This document shows positions 1 to 10,885 of a stretch of DNA of 64,000 bases, piece after piece. Source of the stretch: Ochotona curzoniae (taxonomy: Eukaryota; Chordata; Mammalia; Lagomorpha; Ochotonidae); contig NW_024465885.1 in NCBI RefSeq assembly GCF_017591425.1, positions 36,464,501-36,528,500 of the forward strand, written 5' to 3'. The position numbers and the translations under genes are program-made. Under the pieces are notes generated by a model. It was not told the DNA's origin. It saw nothing but the letters and a program-made list of their open reading frames with translations, and ran no database searches. Each line of letters opens with the position of its first letter. Within the stretch, counting starts at the first letter, position 1.

Positions 1-392
1 TTGCCCGATCCTGTGTAATAGTGCTAGTTTAAATTCAGGTTATTCTATTTTTTCTCTCAAAGAAATAGGAAATTTACTCAAACATTACAAACAGTTCAAA
101 AGTTATAAGCAAGTTCCTTGAAGAGACTAGTACAATTTACAAACTTCTACACATGTGAGTAATATAAAAGATATTAATTGTAAAGCATGGAACTTAACTC
201 AGATTCAATATAATTTAAAGATCCTAAGGGGATAGTTCAAAAATTTTACGTGAATAAAAAATTGAAACATGAATGTTAACTACTCGAAAAATACAATTTA
301 CTAAAATTAACTTTTGGAAAAGAAGAGGTGGCTTGTTTAATAATTCTCAAGTAAATCAGGTTATTCTAGTTTTGATCTGAATTTCTACTAAT
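1..392. other. Unannotated AT-rich DNA
   Basis: AT-rich sequence with no recognisable repeat, exon or RNA gene before the first SINE. The only open frame that reaches in (minus strand, about 366-587) mostly crosses the SINE CT tract and has no protein-like features. Confidence 0.5.
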
Positions 393-661
393 ATGCCTGG
401 GAAAGCATATCCTGATGGCACAAGTACTATAGCATGAAGGTCCAAATACATATATGTGACCAGGGTGGAGTTCCACGTTCCTGGTTTCAGCCTGCATCAT
501 CCCTGGATTTTTAAAATCATTTGGAGAATAAACCAACAGTAAATAATCTCTTTTTCTGTGCTCTTTCCCTCTCTGTCTCTCCCTCATTCTTTCTCTCCCT
601 CTCTCTCTCTCTCTCTCTCATTTCTCTATAACTCTGCCTTTCAAATGAAAATTCTTTCTTA
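393..661 (+). mobile_element. Old CSINE, 5'-truncated, with (CT)n tail
   Basis: Matches the middle and 3' part of the lagomorph C-type SINE: 'cctgggaaagca', 'cctggtttcagcctg', 'catttggagaataaaccaac', a CT-rich block at about 548-620 grown into a (CT)n microsatellite, then 'ctctgcctttcaaatgaaaa'. The tRNA-like head is missing and divergence is high, so this is an old copy that cannot be transcribed from its own promoter. Confidence 0.75.
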
Positions 662-2080
662 ATAATCAATTAATACAATTTTAATAAAATTTTATGACAT
701 ATTTTCTGCTGTAATTGAATCTGACATGTTAGTTTTACTTTGTTACCACAATAAATGGGCTGTAACCAATAATAATTTGTTAGTGGATTACAAGCTTGAG
801 CTGAGTCAATTGATCCTGACTTTGGATATTTCAATGCTAAAACCAAAATGTCCATCAGCTCATGGCTCATAGAGAGGCTCTAGGAAAGTCCAGCTTCCTG
901 TGGCATGGAGCTAAGATGTCTGCTTCCTTTCTGGTTGTCACAAGATGGCTGTTGCTCTTACATACTAGTAACGTCTTTCTGGATGCTGACATCTTAGAAA
1001 ACGCAACAGCACATCAAATTTACCTCAATCTTCAAATCATTATGATTTCTATGTATCTTCCATCTGCTTCTACCTATAATAGTTTTGAATGATTAAATTT
1101 GGCCTGCCTATACAACCCAGGATAATTTCTCTGTTTCATACTCTGTAACTTCATTTCTGTAAATATTTTTTGTCACGGTATATTTATAAATCATAGGCAC
1201 TAGGGTGATGAATGGCATGTGTTTTATCCCCACATGCATTGTACTTCGTGTTACTTTAATACACAAAGGCTCTGTAACCTGAGAAATGCTCAGTATTTGA
1301 CTTGATCAATAGTCTTGAGGCAGTGGGAATTAACAGAATGTATGCAAATTTTAGATATATGTTACCGACTTTGACTTCTCTGTTAGCTCTAGTTCATAGA
1401 AATCACCACGACATCCACTTTTACTTGAACTTTGCATTAAAATTAGTTTTTATGAAAAGGTTTTCAAATTTAATCCCTCAGTTCTCATATATATTGAAGA
1501 GTATATAACGCTAACCTGAGCATGCTTGACATTACAATTATCCACATATTATACAGTTTGTTTTAGGGATTTGGGAAAAGTAAAATGCCTCCTGTTTAGT
1601 CTTTAGGAACTATCCCGTTTCCTAGAAAAGATATGATGTTTCTATGCTAGGTAAATTGGTAAAGAAGAGTTTTTCTTGGACTGTAGTTACATTCAGATTG
1701 AACTCATGTTGTCTCAAATGTTTATTCTAGTTCACACTGGAAATGTTTGACCTCAAATGTGCCATGTTTACTCTACTTCCCAATTTTTGTGCTAAAAAGA
1801 AACATTAATTAAGGAGAGACATTAAAATGATATACCAGGAAAAATCAAGCATGATGTGGGTCTCAGAATCACTACAACACCTGCTCATCCTTGCAACCAT
1901 GACCAGAACCACAGACATAATGGGTCAAGGACAAAAATCTGCTGTATCTCAATCACTTGTAAATCCAGATGTGGTTTTCTATGAAACACACTCAGATGTT
2001 TGATTAAAGAATTTACTCTTGTTCTGTATGGGTGGTAAGATGAAAAGGTAAGAATGAAAAACAAGGATATGTCAAGAGTA
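662..2080. other. Unannotated intergenic DNA
   Basis: About 1.4 kb of AT-rich DNA. A somewhat GC-richer patch near 865-1000, with 'acaagatggctgttgctc', could be a decayed LTR or transposon remnant, but no family can be named. No splice-site-flanked open frame stands out. Confidence 0.45.
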
Positions 2081-2116
2081 TGACATATGACAAATATGAC
2101 ATATGACAAATATGAC
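2081..2116. repeat. 16-bp tandem repeat, just over two copies
   Basis: The unit 'tgacatatgacaaata' occurs twice back to back at 2081-2096 and 2097-2112 and starts a third time. The copies are identical, so the array is recent or is kept alike by slippage. An imperfect copy may lie just upstream. Confidence 0.9.
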
Positions 2117-2613
2117 CTGAAAAACTGAATAGAGAAATGGAACTGTTTACCGACTCAGACTCAAGGTAGTGCCAAGGTTAAAATAAATAATATTATTATC
2201 ATAATATTACAATAGAAAAGAGTTAATGGGCAGTATCACCATGCAACAGCAAGTGGGGATTCCATCAATGAGTCCCACAGTTGAAGGAGAGAGGAGAAAC
2301 CATCTTCCTGGCAGGGAGAAAAGCCTGCATCAGCATGTTCTGTTCCCCTCTTTTTGTTACTTTCACTTTCCAATTTCCCATGTGATCTCCCCAGATCTCG
2401 GGCAAGATGCTGCTTCCAGATATACTTTAAAGAGCTCACTCTGTCATTTATGGCCTGTGTCATGCCATTTGTGCAAGTGCTCCAGTGTTTCTATTTGTTT
2501 TATCTTTTCTCAAGTTCTTAGCTTCTACTGCACACCTTCTTAGTTAAATTGGCCTGGACCTTGCTAAAGATCAGTGGTGCCCAAAATATCCATTTTCTTC
2601 TGTGGTTGTTCAT
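2117..2613. other. Unannotated intergenic DNA
   Basis: A 105-codon plus-strand open frame (2226-2543) crosses this stretch and overlaps a 75-codon minus frame. Neither shows domain-like composition, an initiation context or flanking splice signals, so both are taken as chance. Confidence 0.4.
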
Positions 2614-2622
2614 CAGGTTCTG

Positions 2623-2957
2623 CTTATTTTTTTTAAAGATTTTTTTTTAATTTTTATTAGGCAGATATACAGAGAGGAGGAGAGACAGAAAGGAAGATCT
2701 TCCTTCCGATAATTCATTCCTCAAGTGACTACAACAGCTGGAGCTGCGCGGATCTGAAGGCAGCAACCAGGAAATTCCTCTAGGTCTCCCACATGGGTGC
2801 AGGGTCCCAAAGCTTTGGGCCGTCCTCGACTGCTTTCTCAGGCCATAGGCAGGGAGCTGGATGGGAAGTGGAGCTGCCGGGATTAGAACCAGTGCTCATA
2901 TGGGATCCCAGCATTGAAGGTGAGGCATTTAGTCACTAGGCCATCGCGCCAGGCCCC
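2623..2957 (-). mobile_element. Near full-length CSINE, minus strand, with TSD
   Basis: Reads in reverse as a complete C-type SINE: T-rich tail and 'aggcagatatacagagagga' at the left, 'cttccttccgataattcatt', 'gggtgcagggtcccaaagct', 'tatgggatcccagc' and the tRNA-like head ending 'ccatcgcgccaggcccc'. A perfect 9-bp direct repeat 'caggttctg' flanks it at 2614-2622 and 2957-2965, the expected target-site duplication. Modest divergence suggests middle age. Confidence 0.9.
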
Positions 2958-2965
2958 AGGTTCTG

Positions 2966-3984
2966 GTTTTAAGATACATTGTGCATCTGTCACATGGAAA
3001 AGCTTAGTGGATTCACTTTTCTGTCTTTTCGCAAAAATATCTAACATGTCTTCAAGTGATGTTTTCAGATTTTTATTAGCCACTAAAAATGGAGTTTAGA
3101 ATATCTGAAGCTGACCTCTTTCATGGTAAATCTAAACTTGTTAAACTTATGAGAGCAACAGAGATTCACACCGTGATAAACAACAGTGGTGTCTCAGCAG
3201 AAAAAATTTAGGATAAAACTTAGACGAGGTGTGGAGGCATATCTTAAGTTTAGTTTAAGGAAATTTTTTTTTTTAAGTTACAGAAGAGGTTAAATTTGAG
3301 AATGTTCATGAGATAGAAGTTTCAGTGTGGTAGACACGTGTCAAGTGTTCATTGTGTATTTTGATAACGATTATCCTGAAAAGTCAGGTTTTTTCTCAAT
3401 AGATGATCAAACTTCCAGCTTAAATAATTCGGATAACAAAAATTTCCTAAGCCAGTGACATTAGTTACTGCCTTGAACTCTGATGACAACTAAAATCTTT
3501 TCTCAACATACAGCCATCGCATTGACAGGTGGTCTCAATTCTCTATCCATCCAAGTCATGTGCTCAAAGCACGCAATGCAAACTGTGGCATTCTGCTTAT
3601 TATAAACTTAGTCTTTCATTAATGACAACTTGTCCCTTCGAAAGCCTTTCAATTTTTCAAGTCGCCTCTCCAATGGCACAAAAATCTTTATAAAGCTCTA
3701 GGATAGAGACATACAAATACATACCAAACAAAAATAGTGTAAGATCTTTCAAATGATTCGTAGTTTGTGTTTATAATCACTGCAAAATGAAGAGTGGTAA
3801 TGCTGGCTCACAAGAAAAGATTTCTGGAACATACGCATGCGTATATATGCCTATGTATGAGTTTGTCTTGTCCAGCCCTAGCTGTTGAGGACATTTGGAA
3901 AGTAAATCATCAAAAAATATCTCTCTCTCTCTCTCACTCCTTTCACTCTTTTTCTCAATAGCTGCTGGAAAGTGATACCTTTGT
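2966..3984. other. Unannotated intergenic DNA
   Basis: About 1 kb of unremarkable DNA ending in a short (CT)n run near 3918-3938. Two minus-strand frames of 144 and 123 codons reach in from the right, but much of their length is antisense SINE, so they are not genes. Confidence 0.45.
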
Positions 3985-4004
3985 AAAAAGTAAATTGGTT
4001 TTTT

Positions 4005-4333
4005 GGGCCCGGCGCAGTGGCGCAAGTGGTTAAAGGTCCTCGCCTTGCACGCCCGGGATCCCATATGGGCGCCGGTTCTAATCCCGGCAGCCCCGCTTCC
4101 CTTCCAGCTCCCTGCCTGTGGCCTGGGAAAGCAGCAGAGGACAGCCCAAAGCTTTGGGAACCTGCACCCATGTGGGAGACCCGGAAGAGGCTCCTGGCTT
4201 CGGATCGGCATAGTATCGGCCCGTTGCGCTCACTTGGGGAGTGAATCATCGGACGGAAGATCTTCCTCTCTGTCTCTCCTCTCTGTATATCCGCCTTTCC
4301 AATGAAAAAATAATAAAAATAAATCTTTAAAAA
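4005..4333 (+). mobile_element. Young full-length CSINE with 19-bp TSD
   Basis: The best-preserved SINE here. The head 'gggcccggcgcagtggcgca' carries an RNA polymerase III A-box-like motif 'tggcgcaagtgg' (4018-4029) and a B-box-like 'ggttctaatcc' (4074-4084), spaced as in tRNA-derived SINEs. The body is intact through 'gtgaatcatcggacggaaga' to a CT-rich block and A-rich tail. A perfect 19-bp duplication (aaaaag-taaattgg-ttttt) lies at 3985-4003 and 4334-4352. CpG sites are well kept, which also argues for recent insertion. Open frames of 75-144 codons over it are artefacts. Confidence 0.96.
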
Positions 4334-4352
4334 AAAAAGTAAATTGGTTTTT

Positions 4353-6113
4353 GTTCATATGCTTAAATTATTTTAATACAGAAGTCCAAGGATTAAACAC
4401 TAGCAGTATAAAATGTTAATCACAAGCAACGGTGAAAACACACAAAAATATTTTCATGTTCTCAGAATAGGAAATATTATCAAAATATAATGTCAACAAG
4501 CCAGAATAGCTTCAATTTCAATGACACATCTTCTAAATAATTATGAAAAGCAGAGCAAATATAAATGTGATAACTTTTTCTATATATCCCAACAGCATCA
4601 ACAGTTACTATTCATCAGGGTCTTGGAAGAAGATGTGCTTCATTGGAAGTATTTAACCGAAAACACTGTATACTAGCTTGAGAACCAGAAACAGACACAG
4701 AAATGCTTAGGGTTCAGCAAAACAGCGAAACCTACTATTCTCAGCCTGAAGGTGCCAGGAAGGAAGTGATGATGCTGGAGGAGGTTTATGTGAAGCCCAA
4801 ACATGGATGGAAGAAATGCTGCACCTTCTCTACTGTCATCCATCTTTCCTCAAACATTTCTCACTAGCCCGGGCCAACTGGAGGCCACAAAGTGAATTCA
4901 CATAAAACATGTACAGAGCAGGAAGAGAGAAGCACAAAATGAGAAAGAACTAGCAAATGACCTTCAAAGTAAGCCCTCCCCAAAGCATACATCAAGCTTC
5001 ACTAAGAAATTCCCAACATCTCTTCTTGTAATAAACACTGTACGTTTCATTTCTCAGTAGCCATCACAAAGGGTTTTGTCATGGTTGTTGAGAGAAATTC
5101 AACTTCATGGTCTATGCTTGCCTTCAGGGACTCCGTGTTTTTCAGCACCACTAACAGCTGAGTACCGGGTTGCGCTCCATGATGGCCGACTCTGCAAGTC
5201 CTCTTCTACAATAAGGATATTGCTGTAACTTAGGAACTTCTAGCTTTTCCTTATCACAGCAATGTACTCTCTAGAAGCAGAGAAAGAGCAAAAAATTTTT
5301 GAAATAAATATGTCATTGACTATTCTTTGCAAGCCTCTTATTAACTTTGGTCTTATATATTTTTCTTTCAATATACAGATTAATAGAGGAATTATAACCA
5401 GCACATAACAGATACAGACATCTGTGTAAATGTATTCAGATGCTAACACCCAATGAACTGTGGCATGTCGCTTTTTAATTTTTGATGACATAAGTAAACT
5501 AATGCTGATTGAAGCTTTGCTACATGGAATTGTAGAGGGTCTGAATCAACAAAGCGTGCTGATACTCCCCTTCAAAAAGGCAATTTTTGCTTATTTCAAC
5601 CTAGAAAATACTAAATTACAGTAGATCATATACTGTAGTGGGAGTGCTAGTTCACTATTTATTATGGGCGTCTTACCTTGGACAATGATAGTGGTCAGAA
5701 CAAAGGGAAGTGCATTTCCCACTTATGTAATAGTTGCTGTGCCATAGATGAATTATTTACACAGTGAGTCAAGAACCTGGAATATTTCCATGTATATCTC
5801 TTGGAGTTACAGATATGCTATATTTTTTAAGTGCTGGCATTTTACCAGTACATGTTGTTTTCGTGGACCTTGCATTGAGTATAACTGTATTAGGCAGCAA
5901 TATCTATCTTCGAAGGAGACAAAGAATTGTAGGATGGTTGTGTTTGCAAGGATGACACGCAGTTTTTTGACAAGCATCTTTAGCAATAAGATTATGAGAA
6001 CGCATATGTAACAATGTCTAAATGACCATTTACACTTTAGTCATTTAAAGTTACTACTCCAGGGAGAGTGTTTTGATAAACCTAGCACCTGCAATGCCAA
6101 CATGTCACATGAA
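4353..6113. other. Unannotated intergenic DNA
   Basis: About 1.76 kb without a recognisable repeat or exon. A plus-strand 87-codon frame (5748-6011) and an overlapping 63-codon frame have no homology I recognise; the latter has a hydrophobic stretch that AT-rich DNA readily gives by chance. Confidence 0.45.
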
Positions 6114-6230
6114 GGAGTTGTCACATAGTACTATGGGCTTCGCAGGTGAACTTATGCAGCTATTTGAAAATTTATGTGTGTGTGTGTGTACACATATGCT
6201 TCCATCTCACAAATTATATAATTTTCTAGT
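6114..6230. repeat. Left part of a local duplicated unit (copy 1)
   Basis: This non-SINE sequence, including 'agtactatgggcttc', 'gaaaatttatgtgtgtgtgt' and 'gtacacata', recurs in the same orientation at 10421-10545. In both places it runs directly into a minus-strand CSINE 3' end. It includes a short (TG)n run near 6175-6190. It could be a segmental copy or part of an unnamed composite repeat. Confidence 0.75.
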
Positions 6231-6410
6231 TTTTAAAAATTCATTTATTTATTTGAAAGTCAAAGTGCTGGAGAGGAGGGAGGGAGGTAGGGAGTTTGCG
6301 AGGGAGAGAAAGAGAGAGAGAGAGAGAGAGTGTGTAGAGACCCATTATTACTGGTTTATTCTCCCAATGTTCACAACAGCAAAGGCAAAGTCAGGAGATT
6401 AGGGGTCTCC
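6231..6410 (-). mobile_element. CSINE 3' half, minus strand
   Basis: Reverse-orientation SINE tail and CT block (seen as 'aaaattcatttatttatttg' and a long GA run near 6302-6330), then 'actggtttattctcccaatg' and 'caacagcaaaggcaaagtca'. The rest of this element toward its head is missing: the sequence switches at about 6411 to a SINE in the opposite orientation. The shared part resembles the full-length minus CSINE at 10546-10885. Confidence 0.75.
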
Positions 6411-6690
6411 AGGTTTGAAACCTGACTACTCCACTTTCAATCAGCTATCTGCGAATACTCCTGGGAAAGCAGTAAAGACGAACCCCGGACCCACATGGGA
6501 AGCGCAGCAGAAGCTCGTGCTCCGGGCTCCTCACTTCGGTCTGGCCCAGCCCTGGCTAGTGTGGTCATTTGGAAAGTGAACCAGCAGAAGGGAAATTTGT
6601 TCTCTCTCTCCTTCAATCTCTCTCACATATCTTTCTTACCCTCTTTAATGCTGCCTTCCAAAATGATTAAAAATTTGTTAAAAACTCAAG
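6411..6690 (+). mobile_element. CSINE, plus strand, head missing
   Basis: Begins inside the B-box region ('ggtttgaaacctgactac') and continues through 'cctgggaaagcagtaaagac', 'ctggcccagccctggctag', 'gaaagtgaaccagcagaag' and a CT-rich end. It abuts the inverted 3' half on its left, giving two SINE pieces with tails pointing outward. Confidence 0.8.
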
Positions 6691-7395
6691 GTTAATATCA
6701 CTGTCTAGTAAAATATCACAAAATATTTATCTTTTCTATGCAATATAATTCAAAATGTTGACATTTGATTTGTGTAGATAGAAAGTGACCAATGAGTATT
6801 CCTCTCAAATTTTAAGAAATTACTAAGGAAATGTCCCACTTATGTCACTAAACATTTGAATTCTAATAGTAAAACTAGGCAGGGAAGTAATATTTGGAAT
6901 TATAACGATAAAAAGAAGAACATGTAAAAAATACCTTCATTTCCACCTGTCAAAATATTTTGTTTCCACAGTGCTTCTGCAAAATGTAAATAATTTTTTT
7001 CATGCTAAAAATGAAGTGTCTTCAATAATTTAGCTGAGAAAAAATTAAAATTCTCTGCCTAGGAAAAAAAAAAAGATTGGAATAGCCAAATAGTTCAATA
7101 TCAGTATCTAATTCTTTTTTATGCTTGTCCTGTTCCTCATTTTAGTCTCATAGGTAAGCCAATGCAAAATTCAATTAAGTTCCAGGTTTTTTTTTTCATT
7201 CATTTAATCAATTTCTACACGGATTTTCTAGGTTAGGTTTTGTGCTCTTTGGTGATGATAGAGTTATTAACAAGACAACCAGAGACTTACAGGCTAGTAT
7301 AATTAATGAACTTTAACCACTTGCTCATTGAATTCACAAAATGATTAAAATAGAATCAACGTTGTAACCCTAATTTTGCACCAAGAACGTTTAAT
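6691..7395. other. Unannotated AT-rich DNA
   Basis: Very AT-rich with poly(A) and poly(T) runs near 7060 and 7185; nothing else recognised. Confidence 0.45.
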
Positions 7396-7725
7396 GTCAG
7401 AGAGATCTTCATTTGTCTGGGGGTGTAGTGTTTGGCGCAGAGGTGAAGACACTGCTTGGCATTTCTGAGTCCCAGGTCAGAGTGTCTAAGTGCAAGTCCC
7501 CACAGCGTTTGGTTCCAGGCTCCTGTGAATGCCTGTCAGGGTTACATCAGGTGACAGCTCAGGGACCTGCACACCTGCCACATCCATACAGGTTCAGTTC
7601 CTAGTTCCTGGCTTCATCCTAGTTTAGTCCATTAGTTGTGGACATTTGTGGAGAGAAGCAGCAACTTGAAAATCTGTCTATCTGCCTCTCCCTCTCATAA
7701 AGACCTCTCATAAATATAAGTAAAG
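7396..7725 (+). mobile_element. Older CSINE subfamily, near full-length
   Basis: The head 'gggggtgtagtgtttggcgc' followed by 'agaggtgaagacactgcttg' is the older C-SINE subfamily, with a 'cgcttgggac'-type segment rather than the young 'ccttgcac' type. The body follows: 'ggttccaggctcctgtgaat', 'aggtgacagctcagggacct', 'tagttcctggcttcatccta' and a short CT block. CpG decay and small indels show age. Confidence 0.8.
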
Positions 7726-8247
7726 GAGTAAATTGTAACATCTACTGGGAAGATAGTGTGTATCAAGTTCTCATGCCTATCACCCCATGATCTCTGTGTT
7801 CCCATCTCTGTATCCATCTGTGGTAAAAGATATCATAACAACCAATATGTCCAGACACGTCAGCATGTCTGTAATGTAATGATTTAGTTATGGGCCACTT
7901 TTGTCTGTAAATATCTATAGACAGTTAGAGAGCTGTTGATGACTAAAGCTGTTGGTGAAATCAGAAAATGGTCGATGTGGCCACTTGCTGGATGTGGACG
8001 TGTACAGATCTACTGACAGATGCAGCTGTATGCGGATGTGTAGCTGTATAAGGATATATGTAAACATATGTGGATGTCTGCTTATATTTGTGTATGCCCA
8101 ACTGATGCACAGAAGTAGCTCCCGTAGCCCATTTTTATGTGAGCACGTGGCTGCTCTTTGTGTATTGCTCACCGTTACTCTGAGTAAAGGCAAAAAGCCC
8201 ACAAATGACTCCAAGTTGTTCTCTGACATGTCAGAATCTAAATCTAT
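7726..8247. other. Unannotated DNA with weak TGT/GGATGTG repetition
   Basis: Between about 7960 and 8085 the sequence is irregularly repetitive around 'ggatgtg', 'gctgtat' and 'catatgtg'. This explains two overlapping frames on opposite strands (104 and 124 codons) without a gene. No family recognised. Confidence 0.4.
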
Positions 8248-8838
8248 TTGTCCTTGGACCTACATCCTAGGAATAGATTACCAGAGTCTCATGTTTGAAA
8301 GAGTTGAGCCAAGATACAAACTCTAAGTCCTTGAATTCATCCCTATACTTCATATGTTTTGTTACTGAAAATTCAAAGGTCAGCAACAATGTTTTTATCA
8401 CTGTTCATCACTATTCACTTTAATTGTAAATATACATTTCCTATTATAATATTCAACAATTATACCTCCCTATTTACATAATCTCCCTTCAAGTTTCTAT
8501 TGTTTTCCCTTTAAAGTGTATTCAATGTTGATTGGTCCTGGATCCCAATCCCTAGGCATATATTGCCTGAATCCTAGGTTTGAAAGAGAAGAGTTGGCGC
8601 TCAAATCCAAAGCACCAGATTTTATCTGTATGCTTCATACACAGGCTTGGTCCAGAACATTCAATGACTGGTACTGCTGTCTTCACTGCTAATTTGTTTT
8701 GTCTGATTTTACATTTGTATTTCCCAATGTAATGCTCAAAATTGAGCTTTCCCATTCATGTAGTCTCCCTTCCATATATATTTTTTTCTATCAGGGAAGA
8801 ATCGTTTTCCTTTAAACTGGATTACTGAATTTTTAATA
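8248..8838 (+). repeat. Diverged tandem duplication, two ~290-bp units
   Basis: Unit 1 (about 8248-8531) and unit 2 (about 8532-8838) align along their length. Paired landmarks in order: 'ttgtccttggac' / 'ttggtcctggat'; 'atcctagg' / 'atccctagg'; 'gtttgaaagagttgag' / 'gtttgaaagagaagag'; 'tatacttcatatg' / 'tatgcttcatac'; 'acataatctcccttc' / 'atgtagtctcccttc'; 'gttttccctttaaa' / 'gttttcctttaaac'. Divergence is substantial, so the duplication is old. It is not a SINE or L1 I recognise. Unit 2 has a few small insertions. Confidence 0.8.
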
Positions 8839-10420
8839 ATGAGCAAACAGTGCCATCTTCTGTCTGTGCTGTCACCAGCAATTGGGAATGAAACGCTGGA
8901 GAACCGGGTTAATACAGTGACAGAAGCAGGAAATCTGGAGAGTGTAAGCTCTTGGCAAATGCACTATGTGTTTGAACACTTGCAAAAGACTAATTGTTTG
9001 AATGTCCTCTCAGGATGCTGCTAAAAACACTGTTGTATGATTAATCATCTGAAACCATTAAACAGTCATTCAGAACGAAGAGGCAGGAGTTTTGAAGTGA
9101 CATAGAAATGAGTGCCAAGTGTTGACATGATTAAGGGTCAAAATAGTAGAAGGCCTACAGTAAGTGCTCCAGTTTACACCAGTGTTTACACATTACCCAC
9201 AATGTTCACCTGCGGAAGGCTGCATTGTATCCTCACAAACAAGAACAAAGGAAAAGATAGATATAATAGGGCATGTTATTCTCTCCATACATGAAGCATG
9301 GTTACCAAAACTGAGTCATGTGTGACAAACTTACACAAATGTAAAAATCCTCAATCTTGCAGAGTTGTAAATTCATCCAAGAGAACATTGTTGACAAGCC
9401 TATGCCATGTGGGAAAAGGTGAATTTCATCTTTCCATGCTTTCTAGCCATCATACTAAAAAAGAGTTGAGCTCATCAAACTATATGAACTCACATAAGTA
9501 TGTCCATCTTATACTGCTCATTTCTCATGTATCTGAGCTAAGCTTTCTATATGGCATCCAAATTCAGACATAGGTTAATCATAGTAATGACTCAGAATAG
9601 AATCATTTTGCTAAAGAATTGAAGAAACGGTGGGACCCCAAAACGCACCCTAATTGGTCACAGATCCTTGTTTTAAGCATTTCCAAACAACATGAAACAA
9701 AGTCCAATTGTCTTCAATCCATGTCTTAAAATGCATGGCATTTTTTTGAAGATTTTTTCTGAAATTATCTTGTTCACTCAGAAAAAGCAGAGGCAGTGAT
9801 ATTTTGTGGGTAAAACACAATGTTTAAGTTAAAAAAAATGCCCGTTTCACTCAGAAAAAGAATCATTAATTTTTTGCTAAATTATTTACAATCTGCTTCT
9901 CAGTCAATGCCTACCTTTCCTAAAGTTTGCTAAAATGATACAAGATGAATGTTCTTACTGCATATTAGACAATTGTTGTCCTATCGAGAACTATTGCTCA
10001 ACCTCTCAAACTCACCAGATTCCAATTCTTTTTAATTATATATTTTACATGATGTTTCGGGATGATCAGTGCTAGACAGAATTCCTCAAATCGGAGTTTT
10101 TCTAAAGTTAACCAGAAAGCTCACTAATAAGTCCTAAAACGCCTGGATGTCTGAAAACTGAACATTGTCAAGATTAATCAGAATCTTCTATTTGTTTCCA
10201 ATAGCTCCCCACAGTGGTCCTTGACCTATTGATAGTGTTCCCTAGGTCACGGTCTTCCACGTTAGCTGGAGGCATCATATTTCCAGGTTATTGAACTGGT
10301 TTTAGAAAGTCAGAAAGTCCATGCTCATTTGTCTGTCAGCACAAGAAACTTATCATCCTGGAATGGAATGCCATGTTTCACACACTCATTATTTCAGTAC
10401 TTCATTATTTTTATAGCAGA
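8839..10420. other. Unannotated intergenic DNA
   Basis: About 1.6 kb with short poly(A)/(T) runs only. Open frames of 60-91 codons (such as 9298-9573, plus) show no protein-like features. Confidence 0.45.
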
Positions 10421-10545
10421 GGAGTTGTCCATGGTACTATGGGCTTCACAGGTAGACTTTTTAAGGTATCTGAAAATTTATGTGTATATGTATGTGTGTG
10501 TACACATACATTTCTGATCTTACAAATTTATATTATTCTCTTGGG
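10421..10545. repeat. Left part of a local duplicated unit (copy 2)
   Basis: Same-orientation counterpart of 6114-6230: 'ggagttgtccatggtactat', 'gggcttcacaggtaga', 'gaaaatttatgtgtatatgt', 'gtgtacacataca', 'acaaatttatattattctc'. The two differ by scattered substitutions and small indels, including a differently grown TG/TA run. Confidence 0.75.
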
Positions 10546-10885
10546 TTTTTTTAAAGATTTGTTGAAAGGTAAAGTGCTGGAGAGGAGAAAAAGGGAAGGG
10601 GGGCGGAGAGAGAGAGAGAGTAGAGATCTGTTACTGGTTTATTCTTCCAAAGCTCACAACAGCAAGGGCAAAATCGGGAAATTAGGAGTCTACCGTGCGT
10701 CAAAGCATGCAGCCTGGGCAGCAGCAAAGCGAGGACTTAGACCATCTTCAACAGCCTTCCCAGCCATATGAATGGGAATGTGGATTAGGAGAGAGCAGCA
10801 AGGACTGGAGCCAATAATCTGACATAGAATGATGACATTGCGAGCCACAACTTGATTCATTGTACCACAACACTGAAAAAACAGA
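10546..10885 (-). mobile_element. Old CSINE, minus strand
   Basis: Reverse-orientation SINE from tail ('aaagatttgttgaaaggtaa'), GA-rich block (about 10602-10622), 'actggtttattcttccaaag', 'agaccatcttcaacagcctt' to a decayed head near 10880. Unlike its counterpart at 6231-6410 it continues to the head region. Heavily diverged. Confidence 0.7.

Noticed and set aside
865..1000. Patch with 'acaagatggctgttgctc' as an LTR or transposon fragment
   Set aside because: Similarity too short to name a family.
4018..4084. A/B box pair as a tRNA gene
   Set aside because: The boxes belong to the tRNA-derived head of a CSINE; no cloverleaf or anticodon stem is formed.
3777..4305. Several overlapping frames of 75-144 codons on both strands
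   Set aside because: They lie on or run into the young, GC-rich CSINE, which has few stop codons.
8248..8838. Repeat units as a CRISPR-like array
   Set aside because: Only two long diverged units in mammalian-type DNA; no short identical repeats with spacers.
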